From the NCBI RefSeq assembly GCF_015207375.1, contig NZ_JADEWY010000042.1, forward strand, positions 1 through 46,577: DNA of 46,577 nt, in the 5' to 3' direction. The DNA comes from Coleofasciculus sp. LEGE 07092. GTDB lineage: Bacteria > Cyanobacteriota > Cyanobacteriia > Cyanobacteriales > Coleofasciculaceae. Of the stretch, positions 34,497 to 43,384 are shown piece by piece (the stretch's first letter is position 1; each line of letters starts with the position of its first letter). The translations under genes were made by a program, and so were the position numbers. The notes beneath the pieces were generated by a model. The model had not been told where the DNA came from, ran no database searches, and was given only the letters and a program-made list of their open reading frames with translations.

Positions 34497-35204
34497 GTGC
34501 CAAGCATAATCGCTATCATTAATGGTAAAGGAGGCGTTGGCAAAACAACTACCTCAATCAATTTAGCCGCAGCTCTTTCAGATACAAAACGAGTCCTGTT
34601 GGTTGATGCCGATCCTCAAGGTTCGGCAACGTGGTGGGCAGAACGAACTGAAGGTGGCATGGGTTTTGACCTTGCTCAAGAAACAAATCCCGAACTCTTG
34701 AGCCGTTTGCAGAAAATCCAAGGCTACGAGTTAGCGGTGGTGGATACTCCGCCAGCACTCCGTTCGGAAGCTTTAGCCGCAGTTGTGGCGATCGCCGATT
34801 ACATCGTTTTGCCGACACCACCCGCGCCCATGGACTTGGCTGTGCTGATTGAAACCGTGCGCAAAGCAATTGCCCCGCAGAAAACTACCTATCGGGTGTT
34901 ACTAACGCGGGTAGACTCCCGCAGTATCAGAGAAGCGCTGGAAGCTCAAACCACGCTTCGGGAACTAGGAGTCCCAGCATTCCATGCGTTTATACGGACT
35001 TATAAAGCTCACGAACGAGCCGCACTTCAGGGCGTACCCATTACTCAATGGCGAGGTGAAAATGCCCGTGAAGCTCAGTCAGACTATCGCCGCGTGATAG
35101 ACGAATTACAGCGTGATTGGGGGATAAATGACAAAGAAACGTTTGACAGACCTGCTGCGGGAAGAGGTAGAAAAGTTAGCAGAACCCGACGAGGAAAACA
35201 ATGA
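34497..35204 (+). CDS. ParA/MinD-type ATPase (McdA-like candidate)
   Basis: A 235-residue ParA-type ATPase. The deviant Walker A is [12 protein letters not shown] with the signature lysine (K11), the Walker A' block is [14 protein letters not shown] (34-47), and Walker B is VVDTPP (81-86). The length is short for plasmid ParA, fitting the small orphan/positioning class. The start is GTG 34497. A coiled-coil gene overlaps its 3' end by 77 bp. There is no parB or plasmid replication gene. Possible roles are plasmid or chromosome partition, or positioning of a cargo such as carboxysomes (McdA-type). Type 2 McdA proteins retain the signature lysine, which fits, but this remains a hypothesis. Confidence 0.88.
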   Translation: MPSIIAIINGKGGVGKTTTSINLAAALSDTKRVLLVDADPQGSATWWAERTEGGMGFDLAQETNPELLSRLQKIQGYELAVVDTPPALRSEALAAVVAIADYIVLPTPPAPMDLAVLIETVRKAIAPQKTTYRVLLTRVDSRSIREALEAQTTLRELGVPAFHAFIRTYKAHERAALQGVPITQWRGENAREAQSDYRRVIDELQRDWGINDKETFDRPAAGRGRKVSRTRRGKQ

Positions 35205-35742
35205 AACCTCTGGCGAACAAGATTTAGAGCAGGATACTGAAGCAGTGGAGAAACCAACAATGACTACACAAAGCAAATCGAATGCTAGACGCTCCGCTCC
35301 GACCAAGGCTGAGTTGGAAGCAACGGTAACAGAGTTGAGAGCGGCACTGGAAGAAACTCAACATCAGGATACAACGCTGATCGAGTTAAAAGAGGCTTTA
35401 GAAGAAGCCAATCAACGAGAAGCCTCTCTACAGCAACAAATTACCGACCTGCAAGCTAATTTAGAACAGCAGAAAGACTCAGTTGAGAAACTGCAACAAC
35501 AACTCAAGACAATTGAGGGGTTGAAAGCCGAATTTGAGCAAGCCAAAAAAGCAGCGGTTCAACTAGCCCAAGCCAACGAACGGCTAACTCAGGAAATTAA
35601 CACCCTGACAAAACAAAACAAAGAAGATAAGACAAATAGGCAAATAAAGCAAATGCAGCCGCAGCAACAGACCATAGGAAGACCCATTCAAAAAGATAGT
35701 GAGAAGCCCGCTGATTTTGCTAAAAAGGCTTGGTTGCTCTAA
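35128..35742 (+). CDS. Gln-rich coiled-coil partner of ParA (McdB-like candidate)
   Basis: A 204-residue protein. A basic N-terminal start ([17 protein letters not shown]) leads to an acidic disordered stretch, a long coiled coil (about 58-165) rich in Glu, Gln and Ala, and a polar Gln-rich segment. The C-terminus ends [10 protein letters not shown], with Trp202 third from the end. McdB proteins, the partners of ParA-type McdA that position carboxysomes, have a coiled coil, disordered polar regions and a conserved C-terminal Trp, so the fit is good. No carboxysome genes are nearby. The start has a GGGGG-type ribosome binding site eight bases upstream. Confidence 0.72.
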   Translation: MTKKRLTDLLREEVEKLAEPDEENNETSGEQDLEQDTEAVEKPTMTTQSKSNARRSAPTKAELEATVTELRAALEETQHQDTTLIELKEALEEANQREASLQQQITDLQANLEQQKDSVEKLQQQLKTIEGLKAEFEQAKKAAVQLAQANERLTQEINTLTKQNKEDKTNRQIKQMQPQQQTIGRPIQKDSEKPADFAKKAWLL

Positions 35743-35781
35743 ATTAATACGATTGGGTATCGAACCGTCCTCCCAACGATA

Positions 35782-35821
35782 AAGCGCTGGAGGTTCTCTC
35801 AATACAACCCCTCCAGCGCTT
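35782..35821. terminator. Perfect 12-bp inverted repeat between convergent genes
   Basis: AAGCGCTGGAGG and CCTCCAGCGCTT flank 16 bases. It lies between the stops of the ParA-partner gene and ilvN, which converge, so it could end transcription from both sides. There is no T-run on either side, so it is not a canonical terminator. Confidence 0.5.
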
Positions 35822-35837
35822 CAGGAACAAGCAAAAC

Positions 35838-36356
35838 CTAAACTTTCGCCTCCAAAGACTTGAGATACTCCGTATTAACCCCCGACTCCCGGACGAGAGC
35901 AATTTTGCCAGTCCGGGCAATCTCGCGGATACCGAATCGACTCAATACCTGCACAATCGCTACCATTTTCCCCGGATCACCCGCAACCTCCAGCGTCAGT
36001 GACTCCTCGGCAATATCAACTACCCGCGCCCGAAATACCTGAGCTAGTTCAATAATCTCTGATCGCGTTGAGCTAGTGCCATTGACCTTAATCAGCATCA
36101 ACTCTCTCTCTACACAAGGGGTTGTAGTGATATCCTGGACTTTGATTACATTAATCAGCTTGTAGAGTTGCTTGGTAAGCTGCTCGATCGAACGGTCATC
36201 TCCCGGCACTACCATCGTAATCCGAGAAATACCAACCTGTTCAGCCGGACCAACAGCCAGACTTTCAATATTAAAACCTCGACGGGCAAATAGACCGGCA
36301 ATTCGAGTCAGAACCCCAGCTTCATCTTCAACCAGAACCGAAAGGGTGTGTTTCAT
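35838..36356 (-). CDS. ilvN: Acetolactate synthase small (regulatory) subunit
   Basis: A 172-residue protein with the ACT domain at the start ([35 protein letters not shown] in pieces, residues 2-36) and the second ALS small-subunit domain following ([44 protein letters not shown]). It binds the catalytic subunit and confers valine feedback control on branched-chain amino acid synthesis. The length and motifs are standard for IlvN/IlvH. The catalytic subunit is not in the window, so the pair is unlinked here. The gene is a single unit on its strand. Confidence 0.95.
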   Translation of the reverse strand: MKHTLSVLVEDEAGVLTRIAGLFARRGFNIESLAVGPAEQVGISRITMVVPGDDRSIEQLTKQLYKLINVIKVQDITTTPCVERELMLIKVNGTSSTRSEIIELAQVFRARVVDIAEESLTLEVAGDPGKMVAIVQVLSRFGIREIARTGKIALVRESGVNTEYLKSLEAKV

Positions 36357-36716
36357 CAGCTAGAACCAATGGAGCGTACACTCGCATCCCTAATAATTTG
36401 TTGTTTTAGGATTAAACCTCTATATTATCGCGGTGTACAGTCATAACAAAATCACTTAACCAATTTGTAACGAATCCCCCCCCATTAGGGATAATGTTTA
36501 ATTCCTCCAGTAAATACAGGCTCGTAGCGATAGGTAACAAGTTCAAACAGTATTACTGATTTAAACTCTGACTATTAGTAAATCTATTTAACTACCGAGG
36601 TTAATGTGGGAGTGCGATTGTCGCAAAGTCCCAGCTATCAAAAGCGGCAACAGCGCTAATCTCAAAACTCCCTTGTTTGATATGGCACAATTTTAGGTAA
36701 AATTAGACCCTAAAGA
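36357..36716. other. Intergenic region upstream of valS
   Basis: A 360-bp stretch between divergent ilvN and valS. It is AT-rich and holds no supported gene, HIP1 site or recognisable RNA element. It must contain both promoters. Confidence 0.5.
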
Positions 36717-39524
36717 ATGACTGCAACCAATCCCACCCTACAAACTAAATACGACCCAACCACCACTGAAGCCAAATGGCAGAAGTTCTGGGAAAAGCAT
36801 CAAGTCTTTCAAGCCCACCCAGAACAAGGCGGTGAACCCTACTGTATCGTCATTCCGCCGCCCAATGTCACGGGTAGCTTGCATATGGGTCATGCCTTCG
36901 AGAGTGCCTTAATCGATACCCTCGTCCGCTACCAGCGTATGAAAGGGTGCAATACCCTCTGGCTACCGGGCACCGACCATGCCAGTATTGCGGTATCAAC
37001 GATTCTCGACAAGCAATTAAAAGCAGAAGGCAAAACTCGCAACGACTTGGGACGCGAGAACTATCTCACTCGCGCTTGGCAGTGGAAGAAAGAATCTGGC
37101 GGTACAATTGTCAATCAGTTGCGGCACTTGGGCGTCTCGGTGGATTGGTCGCGGGAACGCTTCACCCTGGATGAAGGCTTATCCAAAGCTGTGCTAGAAG
37201 CCTTTGCCCGACTCTACGAAGAAGGACTGATTTACCGGGGCGAATACATGGTGAACTGGTGTCCCGCATCGCAGTCCGCCGTCTCGGATTTGGAGGTAGA
37301 GAATAAAGAAGTTGAGGGGCATCTGTGGCACTTCCGCTATCCCCTCACCGACGGCAGCGGTTTTGTAGAAGTGGCAACTACCCGACCTGAAACCATGTTG
37401 GGTGATACTGCCGTTGCCGTGAACCCTCAGGACGAACGCTACCAGCACCTTATTGGTAAGACCCTAACCCTACCCATTATGGGGCGAGAAATCCCGATTA
37501 TTGGGGATGAGTTGGTTGACCCCAGCTTCGGGACAGGTTGCGTGAAAGTAACTCCGGCACACGATCCCAACGACTTTCAAATGGGTCAACGGCACAACCT
37601 GCCCTTTATCAACATTATGAATAAGGACGGCACCTTAAACGAAAAGGCGGGTTCTTTCCAAGGACAAGACCGATTTGACGCCCGCAAGAGTGTCGTCAAA
37701 CGCTTAGAAGAAGAGGGCTTCCTCGTCAAAGTAGAAGATTACAAGCATACCGTCCCTTATAGCGATCGCGCGAAAGTCCCCGTCGAACCCCTCCTCTCAA
37801 CCCAATGGTTTGTCAAAATTCGCCCCCTAGCTGATAAAGCCCTAGAATTCCTCGACCAGCACAACTCCCCCGAAATCGTCCCCAAACGCTGGCGTAAAGT
37901 CTACCGAGATTGGTTGGTGAAATTAGAAGACTGGTGCATTTCTCGCCAGTTGTGGTGGGGACACCAAATTCCTGCCTGGTATGCCGTCAGCGAAACCGAT
38001 GGAGAAATTAAGGACAACACGCCTTTTTTTGTTGCCCATAACGAAGAAGAAGCTCTAGAAAAAGCTAAATCACAATTTGGCGAAACTGTCAAGCTTCAAC
38101 AAGACCCCGACGTTCTCGATACCTGGTTTTCTTCCGGCTTGTGGCCCTTCTCTACCTTAGGCTGGCCCCACGAGACAGTTGACTACCAGACCTATTACCC
38201 CACCACCACCTTAGTAACAGGCTTTGATATCATCTTCTTCTGGGTTGCTCGAATGACGATGATGGCAGGACATTTCACAGGTCAAATGCCCTTTAAAACG
38301 GTTTACATTCATGGTTTGGTGCGAGATGAGAACAATAAGAAAATGTCGAAGTCAGCCAACAATGGCATCGACCCCTTAATCCTGATTGACAAGTACGGCA
38401 CTGATGCCCTGCGCTATACCCTAATTAAGGAAGTAGCAGGGGCAGGTCAAGATATTCGCTTAGAATACAACCGCAAAACCGATGAATCGGTATCAGTGGA
38501 AGCATCGCGCAACTTTGCTAATAAGTTGTGGAATGCTGCCCGATTTGTGATGATGAATTTGGAGGGGAAGACGCCCGAGCAGTTGGGTTCTCCACTAGCA
38601 GGAGAAATTGAGGCGTTGGAATTGTGCGATCGCTGGATTCTTTCCCGCTTCTACCAAGTCGTCCATCAAACTCGTGCATACCTCGATACCTACGGGTTGG
38701 GAGAAGCGGCTAAGGGACTCTACGACTTCATTTGGGGTGACTTCTGTGACTGGTACATCGAACTGGTTAAATCCCGACTGCGCCAAGAAGCAACCTCAGC
38801 TTCACGGATTGTTGCTCAAAAAACCCTCGCCCATGTCTTAGAGGGTATCCTGAAACTTCTCCATCCGTTCATGCCTCACATCACCGAAGAAATTTGGCAC
38901 ACACTCACACAAAAAGCTGAGGATGAAGACGTTTTAGCGCTGCAACCCTATCCAAAAGTGCCTAGCGCTGAGACTGAAGCAGCAGAAACACCCCATCCCT
39001 CATCTGTTACATCTGTTACCCCATCCGTTGCCACCCCCATCAATCCGGAACTGGAGCAGCGATTCGAGCTGCTGATTGATACAATCGGCACCATTCGCAA
39101 CCTCCGAGCTGAGGCAGATATCAAGCGAGGGACAAAGGTACCGATTATTCTGCAAAGTGAGAATTCTGACGAACGTCAAATTCTGGAAGCAGGTCGGTCT
39201 TACATTCAAGACTTAGCCGAGGTAGAAACTTTAACGATTACTTCAGCATTGGAGCAAGAACTCAAAACAACGATGGCAGGTGTTATCGGTACTATCCAAG
39301 CCCTGATTCCCCTCGCTGGTATTGTGGATGTAGACGCTCTCCGCGCTAAGTTAGAAAAGGATTTAGGCAAAGTAGAAGCGGAAATCCAATCCCTTTCTGC
39401 TCGTCTGGCTAATCCGAAATTTGTCAGCAAAGCTCCAGCAGAAGTCGTGCAGGGTGCGAAGGATGCTTTAGCAGAGGCACAAAAGCAGGCGGAGATTTTG
39501 CGCGATCGCCTCAATCGGCTCTAA
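36717..39524 (+). CDS. valS: Valyl-tRNA synthetase
   Basis: A 935-residue class Ia aminoacyl-tRNA synthetase charging tRNA-Val. It has the HIGH-type motif in [10 protein letters not shown] (H56-H59), the CP1 editing domain ([33 protein letters not shown]), the KMSKS loop (about 542-546, [11 protein letters not shown]), the anticodon-binding region (DRWILSRFY) and a C-terminal coiled coil ([20 protein letters not shown]). Between the last two lies a low-complexity insert rich in Thr, Pro and Ser (about 747-772). The start is ATG 36717. The gene is essential, cytoplasmic and normal in length. Confidence 0.96.
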   Translation: MTATNPTLQTKYDPTTTEAKWQKFWEKHQVFQAHPEQGGEPYCIVIPPPNVTGSLHMGHAFESALIDTLVRYQRMKGCNTLWLPGTDHASIAVSTILDKQLKAEGKTRNDLGRENYLTRAWQWKKESGGTIVNQLRHLGVSVDWSRERFTLDEGLSKAVLEAFARLYEEGLIYRGEYMVNWCPASQSAVSDLEVENKEVEGHLWHFRYPLTDGSGFVEVATTRPETMLGDTAVAVNPQDERYQHLIGKTLTLPIMGREIPIIGDELVDPSFGTGCVKVTPAHDPNDFQMGQRHNLPFINIMNKDGTLNEKAGSFQGQDRFDARKSVVKRLEEEGFLVKVEDYKHTVPYSDRAKVPVEPLLSTQWFVKIRPLADKALEFLDQHNSPEIVPKRWRKVYRDWLVKLEDWCISRQLWWGHQIPAWYAVSETDGEIKDNTPFFVAHNEEEALEKAKSQFGETVKLQQDPDVLDTWFSSGLWPFSTLGWPHETVDYQTYYPTTTLVTGFDIIFFWVARMTMMAGHFTGQMPFKTVYIHGLVRDENNKKMSKSANNGIDPLILIDKYGTDALRYTLIKEVAGAGQDIRLEYNRKTDESVSVEASRNFANKLWNAARFVMMNLEGKTPEQLGSPLAGEIEALELCDRWILSRFYQVVHQTRAYLDTYGLGEAAKGLYDFIWGDFCDWYIELVKSRLRQEATSASRIVAQKTLAHVLEGILKLLHPFMPHITEEIWHTLTQKAEDEDVLALQPYPKVPSAETEAAETPHPSSVTSVTPSVATPINPELEQRFELLIDTIGTIRNLRAEADIKRGTKVPIILQSENSDERQILEAGRSYIQDLAEVETLTITSALEQELKTTMAGVIGTIQALIPLAGIVDVDALRAKLEKDLGKVEAEIQSLSARLANPKFVSKAPAEVVQGAKDALAEAQKQAEILRDRLNRL

Positions 39525-39588
39525 AGAGGCAGCTTTTTTGCTTCTCAAGCAGGGTTTCTAATCACTAACCAACAACAACTGACAGGCA

Positions 39589-40173
39589 ATGCTACACTTG
39601 GCCCAAGTGCAAAACAACGAGAGTGTAGGCGGGACAAAACTTCAATTGCTCGCCCGCCAAAACTCTGAAAATTCCTGGGCAATCATTAACCCAGAAAGCA
39701 TTCCGCTGCCTAATGCCAACTCCCTGAGCGAAGGCTTGTTGGTGTTGGTAGATCTTTCTGAAACTCAAGAGGTTCTAGATATTCAGTCTGCCAAAGATTG
39801 GGTATTGGATTTCGTGCAGAAGTACCTAGCCCATGGAATTACTCCAAGTTTCTTGGAAGAAGAAGCAGCTCGTAGCGAACAGTGGCGGCAAGACTTGACG
39901 CTGCAAAGCCAGGACTTGACTCGCCAGCGAGCTGAAATGGAAGCGCGTCGAGAAAATATTCAAACCCTCGAAAGCGAATTGATACCCGAACGGCAGCAAC
40001 TTGAAGAGCAAGAAGCCCAATTTAAGGCTAGGGAAGAAAAATTAATACAGCAACAGCAACAACTTGAAGAGCAAGAAGCTAAATTGAAAGCTAAGGAAGA
40101 AGAGTTAATACAGCAACACCAGCAACTTGAAGAGAAAGAAGCTAAACTGAAGGCTAATGCAAATCTAGAGTGA
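39589..40173 (+). CDS. Coiled-coil protein with 63-bp tandem repeats
   Basis: A 194-residue protein. Residues 1-85 are globular and hydrophobic (TKLQLLARQNSENSWAII; GLLVLVDLSETQEVLDIQ). The rest is a highly charged coiled coil in which a 21-residue unit (QQLEEQEAKLKAKEEELIQQ) repeats almost exactly nearly three times; the DNA unit is 63 bp (39994-40161). The gene follows valS by 65 bp on the same strand, so it may be co-transcribed. The function is unknown. Confidence 0.7.
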   Translation: MLHLAQVQNNESVGGTKLQLLARQNSENSWAIINPESIPLPNANSLSEGLLVLVDLSETQEVLDIQSAKDWVLDFVQKYLAHGITPSFLEEEAARSEQWRQDLTLQSQDLTRQRAEMEARRENIQTLESELIPERQQLEEQEAQFKAREEKLIQQQQQLEEQEAKLKAKEEELIQQHQQLEEKEAKLKANANLE

Positions 40174-40565
40174 TAGATATACTAAAGATGAGATGGTTAA
40201 CCCCTTCTACCTTATCATTCCCCGATTTAAGACGGCATCTATGCACTCTGAGTTAGAACTTGGTACTACTGAGTGACCCATAGAAAGCCAAAATTCATGC
40301 TTGGGATATAGCTACCAATCTATTCCCAGGTAGAGTCGCTCAGATGATCGAAACAGCTATCTTGGTAGTAGAGTCTCTTAAAATAGATCAGCCAATTCCT
40401 CCCTGATGTGCTAATTTTCCCTGGCTTGACTTTAACTCATAGAAAGGAAATCCGGTTCACCTGTTGATTGTATCATGGGCAATACCCTGATTTGAAGCAA
40501 TTTAAGTAGGTTAGCACAATTAAACCCTCTTCATTTAAGCTCCCTATAGTAAGGTGGAATTTAAG
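40174..40565. other. Intergenic region
   Basis: A 392-bp stretch without a supported gene. I see no repeat or structured element. An AAGGTGG ribosome binding site at 40551 serves the next gene. Confidence 0.45.
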
Positions 40566-40880
40566 ATGAACACTGAAAAAACTCAAGCATTTAGACATCA
40601 AAATTATACTGTTAGCCCACTAACAACAGGTTCCTATTGCGATCGCTACTCTGACCCAAAAGCTTTAGAACATCCCATCCAAGACGAAAACAGCACTGTT
40701 CGCAAGCCTAGCAAAACCGCGAGAAGGTTCCTTTTGGGAATGACGATCACCGTTATCCTTACTCTTTTAGTTGCCACTATCGTGTTACTGGTGCAAGCCA
40801 AACAGCCATCATCAGTACCCAGTGGAATAATTCCGGTTTATGAAATTTACTCTAGCGCCCTGTCATTGATAAAGAACTAG
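40566..40880 (+). CDS. Single-span membrane protein of unknown function
   Basis: A 104-residue protein starting at ATG 40566, with AAGGTGG nine bases upstream; the frame is open to a GTG at 40554. The N-terminal 60 residues are polar and cytoplasmic. A membrane helix covers about residues 61-81 (LGMTITVILTLLVATIVLLV). A short tail follows. No family is recognised. Its stop is directly next to the stop of the convergent CDF-type gene, with no intervening base. Confidence 0.6.
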   Translation: MNTEKTQAFRHQNYTVSPLTTGSYCDRYSDPKALEHPIQDENSTVRKPSKTARRFLLGMTITVILTLLVATIVLLVQAKQPSSVPSGIIPVYEIYSSALSLIKN

Positions 40881-41837
40881 TTAATCATCAAGATGATCAC
40901 TTTTGCCGTTAGCTTCTGACTTTAGCGTTGAACGGTGCCAATTTACCGCTTCCCGAAAGTCATCATCAATATAAAAAGTTACTTGAACGGAACCGTAACG
41001 TTCTTGGAGCATTCCTTTTATTCGCTCAACAATCAACGTTGTAACTCCAGCAAACTCCGGGTGTATGACCAGGTGCATCTGAATGTACACCAATCGTCCG
41101 ATAATCCCCCGCGACTGAATTTTGTAGCAGTGAGTAACACCCCCGACTTGGTGAGCAATTTGAGCAAGAACTTCAGGAGCGATCGCTGTTTGCTGAACTA
41201 AGAGGGGTAACTGCCAGCTAATCACTTGCCAACAACTACCAGCCGCCAATAACACCAACAAAATTGCCAGCACCACATCTAGCCACACTAACCCCCACCA
41301 CACTCCCAAAAGCCCACCTAATACCAAGAGTGTCAGCCAGACATCCTTTAATAGTTGACGGGAATTAAAGCGGAGGGCAGAATTACCCAAAACTTTGCCT
41401 TTATAAAGACTCAGAAGTGCCAAACCCAAGCTAGTTGCTACCACAACGCCCAATAGCTGTATTAAGGGCAAACTGACACGGATTGGAAACGGTAGGGGTT
41501 CTCCCTGAGTCGCGGTGGTTAACTGCTGACTCGACATAATCCACAAATTCAAACCCACAAAGCCTAAAAAGGCAATAAGCAGGAAGGTGATGAATGTTTC
41601 TCGCTTGCCATGACCATAAACTGAGCGTGCCATCGGGCGGTCATGGGCTGTCAGTTTTACCAAACTCAGAAGCATACTGAAACTGACGATCAGGGTGTGC
41701 AGGGACTCTGCCATCAGACTTAGCGATCGCGTTGCCCAAGCTGCTGAAACTTTAACGGATAGAACGAATAGCGTCAGCCAGAGAGTAGTAAATAAAATCA
41801 GACGACCTGCTTGGTCGCGATTTTGTCCTTCGGTCAT
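40881..41837 (-). CDS. Cation-diffusion-facilitator-like transporter with altered metal site
   Basis: A 318-residue membrane protein with five or six helices and a C-terminal cytoplasmic domain (about 210-292, ERYGSVQVTFYIDDD), the CDF layout. The usual metal ligands of the family are His-x3-Asp pairs in TM2 and TM5. Here TM2 reads AESLHTLIV: E44 and H47 remain but the Asp position is Val51. TM5 reads RQLLKDVW: Asp165 remains but the His position is Gln161. The transporter is therefore altered and may carry another metal or be inactive. The start is ATG 41837. Substrate unknown. Confidence 0.72.
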   Translation of the reverse strand: MTEGQNRDQAGRLILFTTLWLTLFVLSVKVSAAWATRSLSLMAESLHTLIVSFSMLLSLVKLTAHDRPMARSVYGHGKRETFITFLLIAFLGFVGLNLWIMSSQQLTTATQGEPLPFPIRVSLPLIQLLGVVVATSLGLALLSLYKGKVLGNSALRFNSRQLLKDVWLTLLVLGGLLGVWWGLVWLDVVLAILLVLLAAGSCWQVISWQLPLLVQQTAIAPEVLAQIAHQVGGVTHCYKIQSRGIIGRLVYIQMHLVIHPEFAGVTTLIVERIKGMLQERYGSVQVTFYIDDDFREAVNWHRSTLKSEANGKSDHLDD

Positions 41838-41964
41838 AGTCTGAAGGTAGCAGATGGCATTTAGCTAACCGACTAAAGTCATAACTAGGATAGATGAAAG
41901 TGTCGAAATTGTTTGTCTCTAGGAAGAAGTCTATATAACTATACAACTGGATTTGGCAGGAAAG

Positions 41965-41994
41965 ACGCCCTACCCCATCAAAGGAGCAGGGCGT
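41965..41994 (-). terminator. Possible terminator of the ferrochelatase-like gene
   Basis: ACGCCCT and AGGGCGT form a 7-bp perfect stem around a 16-base loop, 37 bp past the stop of the gene at 42031. The minus-strand 3' side continues CTTTCC rather than a clean T-run. Confidence 0.45.
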
Positions 41995-42030
41995 GTATTT
42001 ACAGTGCCAGACAATTACACTAGTTTTGAA

Positions 42031-43170
42031 CTAATGATGGTGGTCGTGGTGGTGATGGTGGCTTGATGCCTGAACCGATGCCAATTGAGGATTGACGGCG
42101 ATCGCAGTTTCCGCCAACAGTGCTTCAATATGAGAATTAGCCCAATCAGCCGCCATCTTTAGAAAATCAGGATGGTCATTGACACAAGCCATCTGAATGT
42201 AGGTAACATCAGGGTTGCGGTGCTGCAAGTCATGGATGATGTGGTGAACATCTAGCAGCGTTTCGTGATTTTCTGTAGCAAAGCCAATCGGCATAAACAC
42301 GATCGCTGTGGCACCCAAATCGATTAAGTTCTTGGCAGCTAACTCAGCATTGGGCTGAGTCCACTTAATCAAGGGAGTCTGGTGATTGAGCCAGCCGACG
42401 GAAGTAAGGGGATATTTGTTAATTAACTTCTCCCGTACTCGCTCGTAGAGCGCTTCACTTTCCATGATGCCAGAGGTAAAACCTTTAGCTTCGTGGGGAC
42501 AACCGTGGTTCATCAGCACGATGCCAATTTGGGAGGGCAGATGCGCTTGTGCTAAATCGGCGGCGACTTTCTCCTCAACCAGTTGGGCTGTTAAGTCAAT
42601 GTAGTCGGGTTCGTTGTAGAAGGATGGGATGTAACGTTGTCCCTTGACCCAATGTTCGCTCCCTTCAGTCAACTTCGCCAGTGCTTTGTTCACTTGTTCG
42701 ACCGCAATGCCGCTGGTGAAGATAGAATCAACGACGAGCAGGGGATAGATGAGCAATTTGTCAAAGCCCTGTGCTTGAATTTCAGCCAGTACTTGTTCCG
42801 GCAGAAAAGGAGCGCAGAAGTTAAAGGCTTTAAAGACTTGAACGCCATCGCCCCATTTTTCTTGCAGGTGTTGTTCAATACCCGCCCGTTGCTGCTCAAA
42901 AATTTTGTTGTGGGGTGAGATAAAGTTGTTGTGCTGATGTCCCCACTCGTGGAAATCAAAAATTGCCAGAATCTTCGCTAAGGGTGGATAGATCCAGGTT
43001 GGTACGGGCGCGAATTTAGCCGTGAGTAGATTTAAGGCTTGTTCATTGTAATTGGCAAAGTCTTCATAGCTTTCGACCTCACCGTAGCCCATGAGCAAAA
43101 CGGCAACGCGATCGCTACCGCTAGTTTGCGGGGATGATACAGGTTGAAGTTTTTCAGGCGTGGCAACCAC
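42031..43170 (-). CDS. Ferrochelatase-family protein with natural C-terminal His-tail
   Basis: A 379-residue protein starting at GTG 43170 with AGGAAAGC upstream. It has the chelatase fold of the ferrochelatase family: VAVLLMGYGEVESYEDF, LLIYPLLVVDSIFTSGIA, the conserved His block VLMNHGCPHEAKG, and the catalytic Glu block GFATENHETLLDVHH. The usual cyanobacterial ferrochelatase has a C-terminal Hli-type domain; this protein lacks it and instead ends in SSHHHHHDHHH. The His tail could store or deliver nickel, cobalt or zinc. It may therefore be a different metal chelatase (for example of a corrinoid or sirohydrochlorin) or a paralogue of HemH. The substrate is not determined. Confidence 0.78.
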   Translation of the reverse strand: MVATPEKLQPVSSPQTSGSDRVAVLLMGYGEVESYEDFANYNEQALNLLTAKFAPVPTWIYPPLAKILAIFDFHEWGHQHNNFISPHNKIFEQQRAGIEQHLQEKWGDGVQVFKAFNFCAPFLPEQVLAEIQAQGFDKLLIYPLLVVDSIFTSGIAVEQVNKALAKLTEGSEHWVKGQRYIPSFYNEPDYIDLTAQLVEEKVAADLAQAHLPSQIGIVLMNHGCPHEAKGFTSGIMESEALYERVREKLINKYPLTSVGWLNHQTPLIKWTQPNAELAAKNLIDLGATAIVFMPIGFATENHETLLDVHHIIHDLQHRNPDVTYIQMACVNDHPDFLKMAADWANSHIEALLAETAIAVNPQLASVQASSHHHHHDHHH

Positions 43171-43384
43171 TTTGCTTTCCTATCGATAGATTGAACTTCA
43201 ATAGCTGGAGTGCTTTGCCTTACCTTGACAAATGCACACCCACTAACCCTTAGCGTACCATCCCCTCTAGGGGGATGGGGGAGAGTCGGGAATCCGAAAT
43301 AGGACAAAAGGCAGAGAAGTTCAGACGTTCAGGAGTTGAAAATCTCCACAATGCGATCGCAGCCTAAGCTATGCCACATTTAAC

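Noticed and set aside
36357..36716. T-box or other leader riboswitch before valS
   Set aside because: No T-box sequence, specifier loop or terminator/antiterminator pair is visible.
37194..39514. Several minus-strand frames within valS
   Set aside because: They are antisense to a firmly identified synthetase gene and have no independent support.
42034..42066. His-codon run suspected to be a cloning tag
   Set aside because: The codons are mixed (CAT and CAC), interrupted by Asp, and lie in a native gene context with no vector sequence.
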